From the NCBI GenBank assembly GCA_041671045.1, contig JBAZCF010000009.1, positions 62,001-126,000 of the forward strand: 64,000 bases of DNA. Reading direction: 5' to 3'. This DNA comes from Parachlamydiales bacterium (GTDB taxonomy: Bacteria; Chlamydiota; Chlamydiia; Chlamydiales; JABDDJ01). The position numbers and the translations under genes are program-made. This document shows positions 53,027 to 61,957 of this stretch, piece by piece. The notes under the pieces are model-generated. The model saw only the letters and a program-made list of their open reading frames with translations. It did no database searches and was not told the DNA's origin. Within the stretch, counting starts at the first letter, position 1, and each line of letters begins with the position of its first letter.

Positions 53027-53872
53027 ATGACTTCTAAATTACGTAATGTGGTCGGACTATTCCTAGTTTTGACCTGCCTGTTAATCCCAACAAAATCATT
53101 TGCATGGGGTGAAGATTGCTGCGACTGGAACCAGTGCGAAACTAGCTGCTGCCCAGGCCCATTGTCTGAATGCCATTTTAGCGTACTCGTGAAAGGCGGA
53201 GTTGTTCCAACAACTTGGAATAACCGTGGCACAATTTACGCTGTCAACCCATCATTGTTAGTACCAGTTTTCTCCATTGGCAAGACTCCAAAATTCAATG
53301 ACGTTTTCGATTTGCCTTGGACTGTTGGTCTTGAACTTGGATACAACACTTCTGATCATACACAAGTATTCTTAGAAGCTAACTACTTAAGCGCTGAAGG
53401 TAAAAGACACAGCCATTTCCTTGACACGCTGGATCTTACTTTCACACACCACCACCATAACGCTCAAGCCTGGACAGGTTACATTGGCGCTCGTTACTAC
53501 TTCGACCGTTGCTGGTTGTGCGACCGCGTAGCTCCATTCCTCGGATTCAAAGCTGGTTTCATCCACCACAAAAAAGCTCACAGCACAGTTGAAATCAATG
53601 GTGTTGAAGTGGGTTCAAGCTCCTTCTTCCTTGGCCAAACTGGTGTTAGCGCCGGAGCTCAGTTAGGTTTCGACATCCAAGTTTGGGACTGCCTATCCGC
53701 TGTTCTTAACTTTGAAGTCGTCTTCTCCCAAAGCCGCCGTACAAACAACAACATACCGCTTGTATTCCCAGTTGGAGCTGCTCCAATCGGTGGAATCACC
53801 AATCTTAACGTAGGTTCTTTGGGTAGAGAAGTATCTTACCCAATCACATTAGGACTACGTTACGAGTTCTAA
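53027..53872 (+). CDS. Cys-rich outer-membrane beta-barrel protein B
   Basis: The 281-aa protein has a signal peptide (LRNVVGLFLVLTCLLIPTKSFA), an N-terminal cysteine cluster (DCCDWNQCETSCCPGPLSEC) and a C-terminal GLRYEF ending. It matches protein A along its length: VKGGVVPTTWNNRGTIYAV, DVFDLPWTVGLELGYNTSDHTQVFLE, GYIGARYYF and VAPFLGFKAGFIHHKK have close counterparts there. It has its own promoter and terminator, so the tandem copies are separately expressed. I infer an abundant envelope protein of the chlamydial cysteine-rich type; relation to MOMP is not demonstrated. Confidence 0.8.
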   Translation: MTSKLRNVVGLFLVLTCLLIPTKSFAWGEDCCDWNQCETSCCPGPLSECHFSVLVKGGVVPTTWNNRGTIYAVNPSLLVPVFSIGKTPKFNDVFDLPWTVGLELGYNTSDHTQVFLEANYLSAEGKRHSHFLDTLDLTFTHHHHNAQAWTGYIGARYYFDRCWLCDRVAPFLGFKAGFIHHKKAHSTVEINGVEVGSSSFFLGQTGVSAGAQLGFDIQVWDCLSAVLNFEVVFSQSRRTNNNIPLVFPVGAAPIGGITNLNVGSLGREVSYPITLGLRYEF

Positions 53873-53887
53873 GAGACCTTTCTTAAG

Positions 53888-53925
53888 ACCCTTCCTGCAT
53901 CTGCTGTAGGAAGGGTTTTTCTTTT
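53888..53925 (+). terminator. Terminator after outer-membrane protein B
   Basis: A 9-bp stem (ACCCTTCCT / AGGAAGGGT) with an 11-nt loop is followed by TTTTCTTTTT, 15 nt after the stop codon. Confidence 0.85.
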
Positions 53926-53981
53926 TATCCTTCTTCGTCTATAGTATTATTTCCTAAGAATTAAACTTTTAAGGCTTTATC

Positions 53982-55790
53982 ATGTCACGTACGTTATCCT
54001 CTGAACTCATTTCCCATGCGGGTCAACACGTCACGGTTCGTGGGTGGTTAAATAACGTCCGCTCCCTTGGAAAAGTCAATTTTGTTGTTCTGCGCGACCG
54101 TATGGGGTTCATTCAAGTCGTGGTTGAAGATAAGGAAGAATTTAAAAAGGTTTCCTCTCTTCAGCCGGGCACTATTTTGAAAATTGAAGGCAAAGTTGTC
54201 GCGAATGCTAAGGTTGAGAAGGGAGCTGAAATTGTAGAACCAAAAATCACGGTCGAAGTACCTATCACAGAAGTTCCTCCGGTAGAATATTATAAGCCCG
54301 AGATTCCCTCTGATCTTGAACACATTCTTGATAATAGACCTATCGCTTTACGCAACCGCCAACTGCAGGCCATCTTTAAAATCCAAGCAGAGCTAACACA
54401 TGCTTACCGCCTTTTCATGCACGACCATGTGAAAGCAGTAGAATATTTTGCTCCCAACATGATCGGCGCTTCCTCTGAAGGAGGGGCAGAATTTTTTAAC
54501 GTAGACTATTTCGGATATACCGCTACCTTGGCCCAAAGCAGTCAGCTTTACAAACAGATTATGGTAGGCGTAAACGAAAGAGTGTTCGCTCTAATGCCAT
54601 TTTTCCGTGCCGAGAACTCCAACACTCCCCGACACCTTACCGAAGGGAAACAATTTGAATTTGAAATGGGATTTTTTGACGATTGGCAGGATGTCTTAGA
54701 TGTGCAGGAAAACTGCATAAAATTCATGATAAAGCATTTAAGAAACACGTGCCCTAATGAGATTGCTGTTCTAGGCAATACATTAATAGATGCCCCTGAA
54801 GATATCCCATTCCCCCGCATTACATTTCAGGAAGCGCAGGAAATTTATTTCCAGCGTACTGGCATTGACGAAAGAGAAGAACCTGATCTCAGCCCAGCTA
54901 GTGAAAGAGAGCTTTGCGCTTACGCAAAAGAAAAATTCGGAACTGACCTAATTTTTATCATCGACTGGAAAACCTCAAAAAGACCTTTTTATGCATTCCC
55001 TAAAGAGGATAATGCCGAGCTTTCCAATACTTTCGACCTACTGTGCGCAGGGGCTGAAATCACCTCCGGCGGGCAGCGCAGACATACCTACCCATCGATG
55101 GTTGAAGGCATTCTGTCCAAAGGCATGCATCCTGATAATTTCAGCGACTATTTGAGTATCTTCAAATACGGAATGCCTCCTCACGGTGGTTTTGGCATGG
55201 GTCTAGAAAGACTGACCATGACGATATTGCGTCTGAAAAACATTCGTGAGACGTCATTATTCCCTTCCGACCCAAGAAGGATTGCTAGTAATCGCTTGAA
55301 AGCAAAAATTTTCTACGGGGGCGAAAGCATCCGCAATGAGATTGTTAGGTTATTGCGTCATAATGATATGCAATTTACCCACATGGAACATGCTGCAACC
55401 TATACTTCAGAGGAATCGGCCCAAGTGCGCAATACACTGATGGAAGAGGGTGTGAAATCCATTATCCTACGTGGAAAGAACTCTAAGAAAAATTATCAAG
55501 TCAACATCCCTTCTCACTTGAAGCTTGATATGAAAGCTGTGGCTGAAGTGCTGGGCGAAAAATGTGAATTTGAAGATCCCGAAGTCATAAGGGAACGTTT
55601 TGGATTGAGTATTGGAGGAGTTCCCCCCTTCGGTAATTTATTGAATTTGGATGTCGTTTACGATGCGGCCATCCGTGAAAATTCTAGGGCAGCTTTCAAC
55701 TGCGGCTTGCTAAATGAATCTATCATCATGACTTCCAAAGATTTGATTAGCATAGTCCAACCTAAAATTGCTGCGATTGCAAAGCCATAA
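53982..55790 (+). CDS. Archaeal-type aspartyl-tRNA synthetase fused to a YbaK-type editing domain
   Basis: The 602-aa protein joins two modules. Residues about 1-435 are an AspRS of the short archaeal type: an OB-fold anticodon domain at the N-terminus (VTVRGWLNNVRSLGKVNFVVLRD), then the class II core with motif 2 (FRAENSNTPRHLTEGKQFEFEMGF) and motif 3 (GFGMGLERLTM, G405). There is no bacterial GAD insertion. Residues about 443-602 match YbaK/ProX trans-editing deacylases: VKSIILRG with K492 and GGVPPFGNLL at 545-553, ending SIIMTSKDLISIV. Such an AspRS may also charge tRNA-Asn for GatCAB. The fused domain probably hydrolyses some mischarged tRNA; the substrate is unknown. Confidence 0.88.
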   Translation: MSRTLSSELISHAGQHVTVRGWLNNVRSLGKVNFVVLRDRMGFIQVVVEDKEEFKKVSSLQPGTILKIEGKVVANAKVEKGAEIVEPKITVEVPITEVPPVEYYKPEIPSDLEHILDNRPIALRNRQLQAIFKIQAELTHAYRLFMHDHVKAVEYFAPNMIGASSEGGAEFFNVDYFGYTATLAQSSQLYKQIMVGVNERVFALMPFFRAENSNTPRHLTEGKQFEFEMGFFDDWQDVLDVQENCIKFMIKHLRNTCPNEIAVLGNTLIDAPEDIPFPRITFQEAQEIYFQRTGIDEREEPDLSPASERELCAYAKEKFGTDLIFIIDWKTSKRPFYAFPKEDNAELSNTFDLLCAGAEITSGGQRRHTYPSMVEGILSKGMHPDNFSDYLSIFKYGMPPHGGFGMGLERLTMTILRLKNIRETSLFPSDPRRIASNRLKAKIFYGGESIRNEIVRLLRHNDMQFTHMEHAATYTSEESAQVRNTLMEEGVKSIILRGKNSKKNYQVNIPSHLKLDMKAVAEVLGEKCEFEDPEVIRERFGLSIGGVPPFGNLLNLDVVYDAAIRENSRAAFNCGLLNESIIMTSKDLISIVQPKIAAIAKP

Positions 55791-55797
55791 ATGCGGT

Positions 55798-55823
55798 GGG
55801 GATTCAGGCAGAACTGAATCCCC
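55798..55823 (+). terminator. Hairpin after the AspRS fusion gene
   Basis: A 10-bp stem (GGGGATTCAG / CTGAATCCCC) with a 6-nt loop lies 8 nt after the stop. The T-run is poor, so termination efficiency is uncertain. Confidence 0.5.
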
Positions 55824-55900
55824 TCGTAAGAAATTCGTACTCTACAATAATGTAAATCTAATGTAAAAAAATATTTTACACAATTTGCATTGAGGATCGA

Positions 55901-57610
55901 ATGAACCTTCTAAAATCCATTTTCTTTTTTGCACTGTTCCCCGCGCAGATCCTATGGAGTACTGTTTCTGTCAAAGACCGTATGATCGCAGATCTTGAAA
56001 TCATAAAAAATGCCTATGAAGTCTGTTATGCTCCGGCTGAGTGGAAAAAGACCTTTGCGGATTGGGATTTAGACGTAGAATTCCAAAAAGCCAAGGATCA
56101 GATTGATTCCATCGATTATATTACGACCAAAGACTATCAACGCATTGTTAAACACTTCCTGCTTTCTACTAAAGATTACCACGTCTCTCCCTTATTCCAT
56201 TCTACTGAAATGTCGGCCTTGCCATTTCGCCTACAAGGAGCTGAGGGTCGCTATTTTGTCGTCCAGACCAACAACAAGCTTCGCAATTATTTAGAGATTC
56301 CTCTTCAGGTTGGAGATGAGATCCTCACTTTTAATCATATCCCTATCCATGAGGCTATCCAAAATTTTAGAAGGAGTGAGTTCGGAAATCCCGATTCAGA
56401 AACTGACCAGGGAATGGCTGAAGGATTTTTCACCTCTCGCTTAGGTTCCCTAGGGCACCTTGTTCCCCAAGGACAGTGTGTAATTACTGTAAAACATAAG
56501 GCCAACGGTGCCACCGCTACTTACGCTCCCCATTGGGAATATTATCCCGAACAGATCGAGGCTGCCTACAATAGGAGAAATAATAAAGGTTGGATAGAAC
56601 TAGAAGAAGACCAACCATTATCCGCGCATGGATTTTTCACTAAAAAGATGAGTACACCCTATGCTGTTGCCCTTAAAGGAATGCAGGAATTACTAGGTCA
56701 GGAAGACAGGGATATGATGGGATCTGCACTGGATATTCTCTGTGGTAATAACCAGATCCTTTGGCAAGCTAACTCGAATTTCTATAAAGCATACGTCTAT
56801 GAAACATCTAAAAAACAGAAAATCGGCTATATCCGTATTCCCACTTATCATGCTACCTATGCAGAAGCTCAAGAATTTGCTCAGTTGATCGCCGGCTACC
56901 AGGTCAACACTGACGCCTTGATCATCGACCAGCAGAACAATCCGGGCGGCTACTTCTTTTACATGTACGCTATTGCGTCCATGTTAACAGATAAACCGCT
57001 GAAAGTTCCCTTGCATAAACAGACCTTAACTCAAGAAGATGTGGCTTTTGCACTCCAATATTTGAATCACATCGAGTCGATACGCAATAACTATGAAGCA
57101 AAACAAATCCTCGGCTCGACCCTCCAAGGTTATGGTGTAAACTTCCTTGTGGCCCAGCAATTCAAATCCCACTTTCACCGCATTATTGAAGAGTGGAATC
57201 TCGGCAGCATGATCACCTCCCCTATCTCGTTATATGGCATTGATGAGATCCAACCCCACCCTACGGCACGCTATACTAAACCGCTCCTTATCCTGATCAA
57301 TCATATGGATTTTTCATGCGCAGACTTCCTTCCTGCCATCTTACAGGACAATAAACGCGCCTTACTCTTAGGAACAAAGACTGCGGGGGCCGGAGGTTTT
57401 ATTTTGAAGGCCGCCCACCCTAACCGTTTCGGCATCGCCAGCTATTCCTATACAGGATCCATTGCAGAAAGATTAGACCACCGCCCCATAGAAAATTTGG
57501 GAGTGACACCGGACATCCCCTACAGAATGACTGCGAATGATCTGCTCAATGGTTATCAAGACTACCACCAAGCTTTACAAAACGCCATAGACTTAATTTT
57601 AAAAAAGTAG
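55901..57610 (+). CDS. cpaF-like: CPAF-like secreted serine protease
   Basis: The 569-aa protein is a homologue of chlamydial protease-like activity factor (CT858, about 600 aa). It has a signal peptide, a catalytic His in KDYHVSP (H94), a PDZ-like insertion, the S41-type Ser in MDFSCADF (S472) and a Glu in IENLGVTPD (E531). The Ser-Glu spacing of 59 is the same as in C. trachomatis CPAF (S499, E558). GTKTAGAGGFIL and TGSIAERLD also match. CPAF is exported and released late to cut host and bacterial proteins. GAGGATCGA precedes the ATG. The DUF192 gene follows without a gap. Confidence 0.92.
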   Translation: MNLLKSIFFFALFPAQILWSTVSVKDRMIADLEIIKNAYEVCYAPAEWKKTFADWDLDVEFQKAKDQIDSIDYITTKDYQRIVKHFLLSTKDYHVSPLFHSTEMSALPFRLQGAEGRYFVVQTNNKLRNYLEIPLQVGDEILTFNHIPIHEAIQNFRRSEFGNPDSETDQGMAEGFFTSRLGSLGHLVPQGQCVITVKHKANGATATYAPHWEYYPEQIEAAYNRRNNKGWIELEEDQPLSAHGFFTKKMSTPYAVALKGMQELLGQEDRDMMGSALDILCGNNQILWQANSNFYKAYVYETSKKQKIGYIRIPTYHATYAEAQEFAQLIAGYQVNTDALIIDQQNNPGGYFFYMYAIASMLTDKPLKVPLHKQTLTQEDVAFALQYLNHIESIRNNYEAKQILGSTLQGYGVNFLVAQQFKSHFHRIIEEWNLGSMITSPISLYGIDEIQPHPTARYTKPLLILINHMDFSCADFLPAILQDNKRALLLGTKTAGAGGFILKAAHPNRFGIASYSYTGSIAERLDHRPIENLGVTPDIPYRMTANDLLNGYQDYHQALQNAIDLILKK

Positions 57611-58108
57611 ATGATGCTCAAACTAATACTATTTTATGTCTTTGCTTTCCTACCTCTGCTAGGAATACCTATTACCTTGGAACATGCAGTGACACCAAGA
57701 GAAGTCACTTGGGGACTTATGGGCAGGGATTATCTCGCTCCCAATCACGGTATGACATTCACTTTTCCCGGAAACGCCAAAACCGGGGTATGGATGTTCA
57801 ATTGCAATATTGATCTTTCGGTTGCATTCTTAGATAAAAACTTTACTATCGTTGAACTGCATGAGCTCCAAGCATACCCTAACGAGATGGATCCGCGCAG
57901 GCCTGTCCGCACTTTCAATGATTTAGTGAAATACCCTCCTAATGATCCTATCGTAGTATTTTTCCGCAGAAAATCCATCTTCAGTAAACAACCTGTTAAA
58001 TATATGGTCGAAATGTCCAAGAATTGGTTCCCCTCTCATAACGTACGTATCGGGGATAGGATCCTGTGGGATGAATCATCCTCGGAAGGGGAAATCGTTA
58101 AGCTATAA
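57611..58108 (+). CDS. DUF192 family secreted protein
   Basis: The 165-aa product has a hydrophobic leader (LKLILFYVFAFLPLLGIPI) and the DUF192 core: TWGLMGRDYLAPNHGMTFTF, then KTGVWMFNCNIDLSVAFLDKNFTIVELHEL broken at family-typical positions, and a C-terminal GDRILW. The start ATG comes directly after the CPAF stop (TAGATGATG), so translation is probably coupled. The family is small, exported and of unknown function. Its constant linkage to a protease would be worth testing. Confidence 0.83.
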   Translation: MMLKLILFYVFAFLPLLGIPITLEHAVTPREVTWGLMGRDYLAPNHGMTFTFPGNAKTGVWMFNCNIDLSVAFLDKNFTIVELHELQAYPNEMDPRRPVRTFNDLVKYPPNDPIVVFFRRKSIFSKQPVKYMVEMSKNWFPSHNVRIGDRILWDESSSEGEIVKL

Positions 58109-58140
58109 TAGACTTGTTTCGCAATTCGCTTTGATTGAAG

Positions 58141-59379
58141 TTAAGTCGTTTCGGGAAGAGTTTCTTTTTCTTCTTCGTAACTATACTTGAGCATTCGCTC
58201 TGTCGCCACCAAGCATAAGAGGGAGCTGAGACAAAGAACGGTCATAGAGTTAGTCAAATAAAATATCAGGCTCCCTAATGCAGGCGCGACACAGCCCCGC
58301 AAGCCTACGATCAACACATTCGTCGTCGAATAGACAGCGCTATCTTCGTTCTTAGAAAACACGGGACCTGACATATGCCAAGTGAGCTCGCTGCCGGCCT
58401 GCATAATGCCGTAAACTAAAAATGCAGCGTAGACCCAGCCCGTCTCCCAACCAGCTAATAAAAGAGTTAGTGGGAATAAAGCCCCTAAGAACGTAACCAT
58501 AGCACATGCTTTGAAGATATTTACTGAATTAAACCATTTTACCCACGTAGGCGATGTTGCAGCAAAGGCAAGACCTTTGCATAACCCCAAAGCAAGCAGC
58601 ATCTCAGTATAAGAAAGATTCAATACATCCACAAAATACATAGATTGTACTGTATGGATCATCATTAAGGCTGAACCGCCTAACAAATATCCAATCTGGA
58701 ACTTAGCAAAATCTCTTCGCTCTGACAACAAGCGCCACGCTGCTACCCACGGCTCCGATAACTTCTGCCGGTTTTTTTGTGGGATGACCGGCTGTGGAGA
58801 TATATTCACACGGATCCTGTATAAAAAGAAGGTCGAAAATATTCCGATTAAAGCACTGTAGCAGAAGATCCAACGCCAAATACCGGGATAAGCATCGAGA
58901 ACCCAGCCAAAGGCGAGCGGCAATAAGGCACTTCCTAAATAATCTATAGCCGATCCAAAGGCAAAAACCTTTTCCCTTTCCACTCCCTGGATATTTTGCT
59001 TAATGATCTCCATCCAAGCAGGAACAACCCCGCGCACAAATACCATGTAATAACCGAAAGCTAAAATAAGGATCCAATTGTTGGTGATCCATGGAAAGAA
59101 AATGAAAGGAAGGAATTTTAGGATATTAGCCCAGACCAAGTTAGAAACTAGCTTATCACTTCTCTGAACAACAGATATGCTCCAATAAGGTGAAAGGAGG
59201 GAAGCTGCAGGTTTCAAAGCTATGATGGCAGTAATTTGAAGCGGAGTGGCGCCAAGTTCTTTGAACAAAATGATATAAAGGATATTGTAAACAACCCAAA
59301 AGGGGATGTTTAATATACGTGTCCATAAAAATGCCGAGCGCGTCTGCGTCTCAAATTCTGTGGCTTCTTTAAAACTCAT
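58141..59379 (-). CDS. Major facilitator superfamily transporter
   Basis: The 412-aa protein has twelve predicted membrane segments in two halves, with a cytosolic loop near residue 205 (RVNISPQPVIPQKNRQKLSEPW). The opening RILNIPFWVVYNILYIILFKELGATPLQITAI and PAWMEIIKQNIQGVEREKVFAFGSAIDYLGSALLP show the usual MFS charge motifs in altered form. The substrate is unknown. The C-terminus is charged and cytosolic. Confidence 0.85.
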   Translation of the reverse strand: MSFKEATEFETQTRSAFLWTRILNIPFWVVYNILYIILFKELGATPLQITAIIALKPAASLLSPYWSISVVQRSDKLVSNLVWANILKFLPFIFFPWITNNWILILAFGYYMVFVRGVVPAWMEIIKQNIQGVEREKVFAFGSAIDYLGSALLPLAFGWVLDAYPGIWRWIFCYSALIGIFSTFFLYRIRVNISPQPVIPQKNRQKLSEPWVAAWRLLSERRDFAKFQIGYLLGGSALMMIHTVQSMYFVDVLNLSYTEMLLALGLCKGLAFAATSPTWVKWFNSVNIFKACAMVTFLGALFPLTLLLAGWETGWVYAAFLVYGIMQAGSELTWHMSGPVFSKNEDSAVYSTTNVLIVGLRGCVAPALGSLIFYLTNSMTVLCLSSLLCLVATERMLKYSYEEEKETLPETT

Positions 59380-59452
59380 ACCCCTTCAAATAATAGGATA
59401 AATACAAAACTGACTAATTGTAGCTGCCTATGAATTTGTTTGTCTAACCAAG

Positions 59453-59481
59453 AAATGAAGGAGAGAATCTCTCCTTCATTT
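59453..59481 (-). terminator. Terminator after the fasciclin gene
   Basis: A 12-bp stem (AAATGAAGGAGA / TCTCCTTCATTT) with a 5-nt loop lies 55 nt after the fasciclin-domain gene on the minus strand, followed by CTTGG; T residues lie at the stem end. It could act in both directions. Confidence 0.55.
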
Positions 59482-59535
59482 TATAACAGTTCTTTTCGAT
59501 CAAACTACCTAAGGATAAGGGATAAAATCATGCAA

Positions 59536-60048
59536 TCAATGGGGCTGCGGAACTAAAACAGTGTCAAGAACATAGATTACACCGTTGCTGGCTTTAATAT
59601 CTGATTTAACCACTTTGGCATTATTGACGTTGATATTGGAACCATTAACTTTTAGATTAATTTTCTTACCGCTTAAAGTCCCTACTATAGAAGAGTGCAG
59701 CTGTTCACCCTCTATCTTACCAGGAATAATGTGATAAGAAATAACCTCTTTAAGCTTGTCTTTATTCTGTGGTTTTAGCAGTGTTTGCAAGACGCCGGCC
59801 GGTAATTTTGCAAAAGCGTCATTGGAAGGAGCGAAAATAGTGAAGTCTTTAGACCCCTTCAACTTTTCGTCGAAGCCTGAAGCTTTTAAAGCTGAGACAA
59901 AAGTGCTAAATGATGGATCAGCTGAAGTAATTTCTAGTAAGGTGAGGGTGTCCGTATTCTGATCCCCACTTCCGGCTTTCAAGCCGCCCAAAGAAAATGC
60001 TAGTACTACCGCAGCTAAGGCGATAAAACCAAGGATAATTTTATTCAT
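59536..60048 (-). CDS. Secreted fasciclin (FAS1) domain protein
   Basis: The 170-aa protein has an N-terminal membrane or signal helix (IILGFIALAAVVLAFSLGGLKA) and one FAS1 domain: FSTFVSALKASGFDEKLKGSKDFTIFAPSNDAFAKLP, then LKEVISYHIIPGKI and the final NGVIYVLDTVLVPQ. FAS1 domains mediate adhesion or carbohydrate/protein binding outside the cell. The absence of a lipobox suggests a periplasmic or anchored protein. Its position next to the MFS gene gives no further clue. Confidence 0.9.
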   Translation of the reverse strand: MNKIILGFIALAAVVLAFSLGGLKAGSGDQNTDTLTLLEITSADPSFSTFVSALKASGFDEKLKGSKDFTIFAPSNDAFAKLPAGVLQTLLKPQNKDKLKEVISYHIIPGKIEGEQLHSSIVGTLSGKKINLKVNGSNINVNNAKVVKSDIKASNGVIYVLDTVLVPQPH

Positions 60049-60212
60049 GAAAAAATCCCCACTCTATAAATTGTTTTTCAATGGTCAGTGAATCATCCTG
60101 ATTTTTTTTTTACAATGACATTTACTCTAAAGTTGTTATTTCTTAAGACCTTTGGATTTTGGCATTTATTTTTACAAGGGTTTGTCATATAATCCTTTAA
60201 AAAAGAGTTAAT

Positions 60213-61952
60213 ATGATTCTATTTAATACAACAACTACAATCCAAACCATTAAAGTTATTAAAGAGTTGATTGTTAATAGTAACCATCAAAAAAACTCAA
60301 AAATCGATATAAAACGTGTATTAAAAGAATTTCGTTCCGAATTGGAAAAACTCTCGCTCGACCAATTCGCCCCACTTGCCCTGCGAACCTTCATTAAAGA
60401 CTCCCTGTTTCCGGAAAAACTTAAGAACCTATCCAAATTATTAAAAACTGAAAAAGATAGCCTCTCCGAAGTGACCTCCTATTTGTCTACTCAGGAAGAA
60501 CTTTTGCTGCAGCTAGAAAAAACTGAAAGTCAAGAATCAGAGGAATCCGCCAATGCCCTCCTGCAAGTCCGCGCATCATTACAGGGAGAAAGGCCCAATT
60601 TCCAAGAATTAACACCCTTTATTCATAAAATTATTCTCGAAATATTTATCTACTCGCCTAATGAAGCCATACAACGGTCTGCAGAGAAATATAGCATGAA
60701 GTATTTTATCTGGATGCTATACACAGCTGCTGTATTGGCGTATCAAGAAAATATCTCTATTCCCCAACTGGAAATTCAGAAAGACCATATTGTTATTTCA
60801 AGTTTTGAAAATTTATATGTAGATCTATGGCAACAAATAAAGGCAACCCCCCCGTTTTTCCAGCAAATCAGCAGTATTTTTGTTACGTATCGGGAATCCG
60901 TAACCGACCTCCTGGGTAGCTGTCACCTTGAAGATATTCTGAAGACGCACTACCACACAGTATTCACTTCTCCCGCATTTCAAACACATTCTTCTGACTA
61001 TTTCAACAAAGTCACCGTGTATATAGCGTCGTTAGAAGGGATCAATAAGGCCGCTGCATGTAAAGCAGTGTTGGATCATCTTAAACTGGAAGACAAGGCC
61101 CTGCTGCCCTGGGTCTGCGAAAACATAGATTATAATGCCTTTTCCTTCATCCAGGCAGCACTCCTGCAAGCTGCACATAATATTAACGATCAAGCAACAT
61201 ACCTTGAACTTATCCCGCATGCACTGAAATTTAGGAATGTCAATTGTCCCATTCAGATTAAGTATGTGTCTCCAAAGGAAAGAGCCAGTCATCCCCTTCT
61301 AAATTATCTGAAAAGTTTGCCCCCCAATGATCAAACGGAAGCCCTAAGTACTAAATGCTACCCATTAGCACAGTATTGCCTGCAAAGGGGTGATATTTTG
61401 GGAGCCTTCAGAGTCTATGCATTTTTCCTGACGTATAACCCATCTACCTTAGATAAGGCGTATGATATTTTAAAAAACCTAGTCATGCCCTACGCATATA
61501 ATACAAACCAGCTGCAAAATATCCTCGAATTTTTTGCCAGGACTTTCGCGGAAGAATCACCGGACAATCTAACCATTGCCCTTTCCCAACTCAACAAAAT
61601 CCTTCAATCACTCCTTTCTAAAAACATTTCAAACCTTTCTTGGTCGCTCCATTTTAATCGGCTTTGCAAGGATATAAAATCCATTCCGAAAATTCATTTT
61701 CTTCTTTTAGTCTTCAAGCCATTCATTAGCCAAGACACCCTACATACAGCGTGGAGTAGAATTTTCTTAAGCTATGGAGAGTTACAAAAGAAGGGAAAAA
61801 TGCAGATCCAATCGACGATGCAGATTATTATTCACTGCACTGAGAACAAAAAAATGATCCTCAAAGAAGCCTATCAACTTGAGTTTCCACCAGAAGCACT
61901 CAGGAATTACATCAGAGAGGAAATCGCTAAACTATTCCAACCGAGAGGGTGA
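60213..61952 (+). CDS. Large helical hypothetical protein
   Basis: I do not recognise this 579-aa protein. It is almost wholly alpha-helical, without signal peptide or clear membrane segment. The second half resembles helical-repeat proteins (LEDKALLPWVCENIDYNAFSFIQAALLQAA, then YCLQRGDILGAFRVYAFFLTYNPSTLDKAYDILKNL is TPR-like). The first 125 residues are charged and perhaps coiled coil. It is preceded by a 160-bp AT-rich region and ends 5 nt before the convergent patatin gene. A cytosolic scaffold or secreted effector are both possible. Confidence 0.6.
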   Translation: MILFNTTTTIQTIKVIKELIVNSNHQKNSKIDIKRVLKEFRSELEKLSLDQFAPLALRTFIKDSLFPEKLKNLSKLLKTEKDSLSEVTSYLSTQEELLLQLEKTESQESEESANALLQVRASLQGERPNFQELTPFIHKIILEIFIYSPNEAIQRSAEKYSMKYFIWMLYTAAVLAYQENISIPQLEIQKDHIVISSFENLYVDLWQQIKATPPFFQQISSIFVTYRESVTDLLGSCHLEDILKTHYHTVFTSPAFQTHSSDYFNKVTVYIASLEGINKAAACKAVLDHLKLEDKALLPWVCENIDYNAFSFIQAALLQAAHNINDQATYLELIPHALKFRNVNCPIQIKYVSPKERASHPLLNYLKSLPPNDQTEALSTKCYPLAQYCLQRGDILGAFRVYAFFLTYNPSTLDKAYDILKNLVMPYAYNTNQLQNILEFFARTFAEESPDNLTIALSQLNKILQSLLSKNISNLSWSLHFNRLCKDIKSIPKIHFLLLVFKPFISQDTLHTAWSRIFLSYGELQKKGKMQIQSTMQIIIHCTENKKMILKEAYQLEFPPEALRNYIREEIAKLFQPRG

Positions 61953-61957
61953 TTTTT

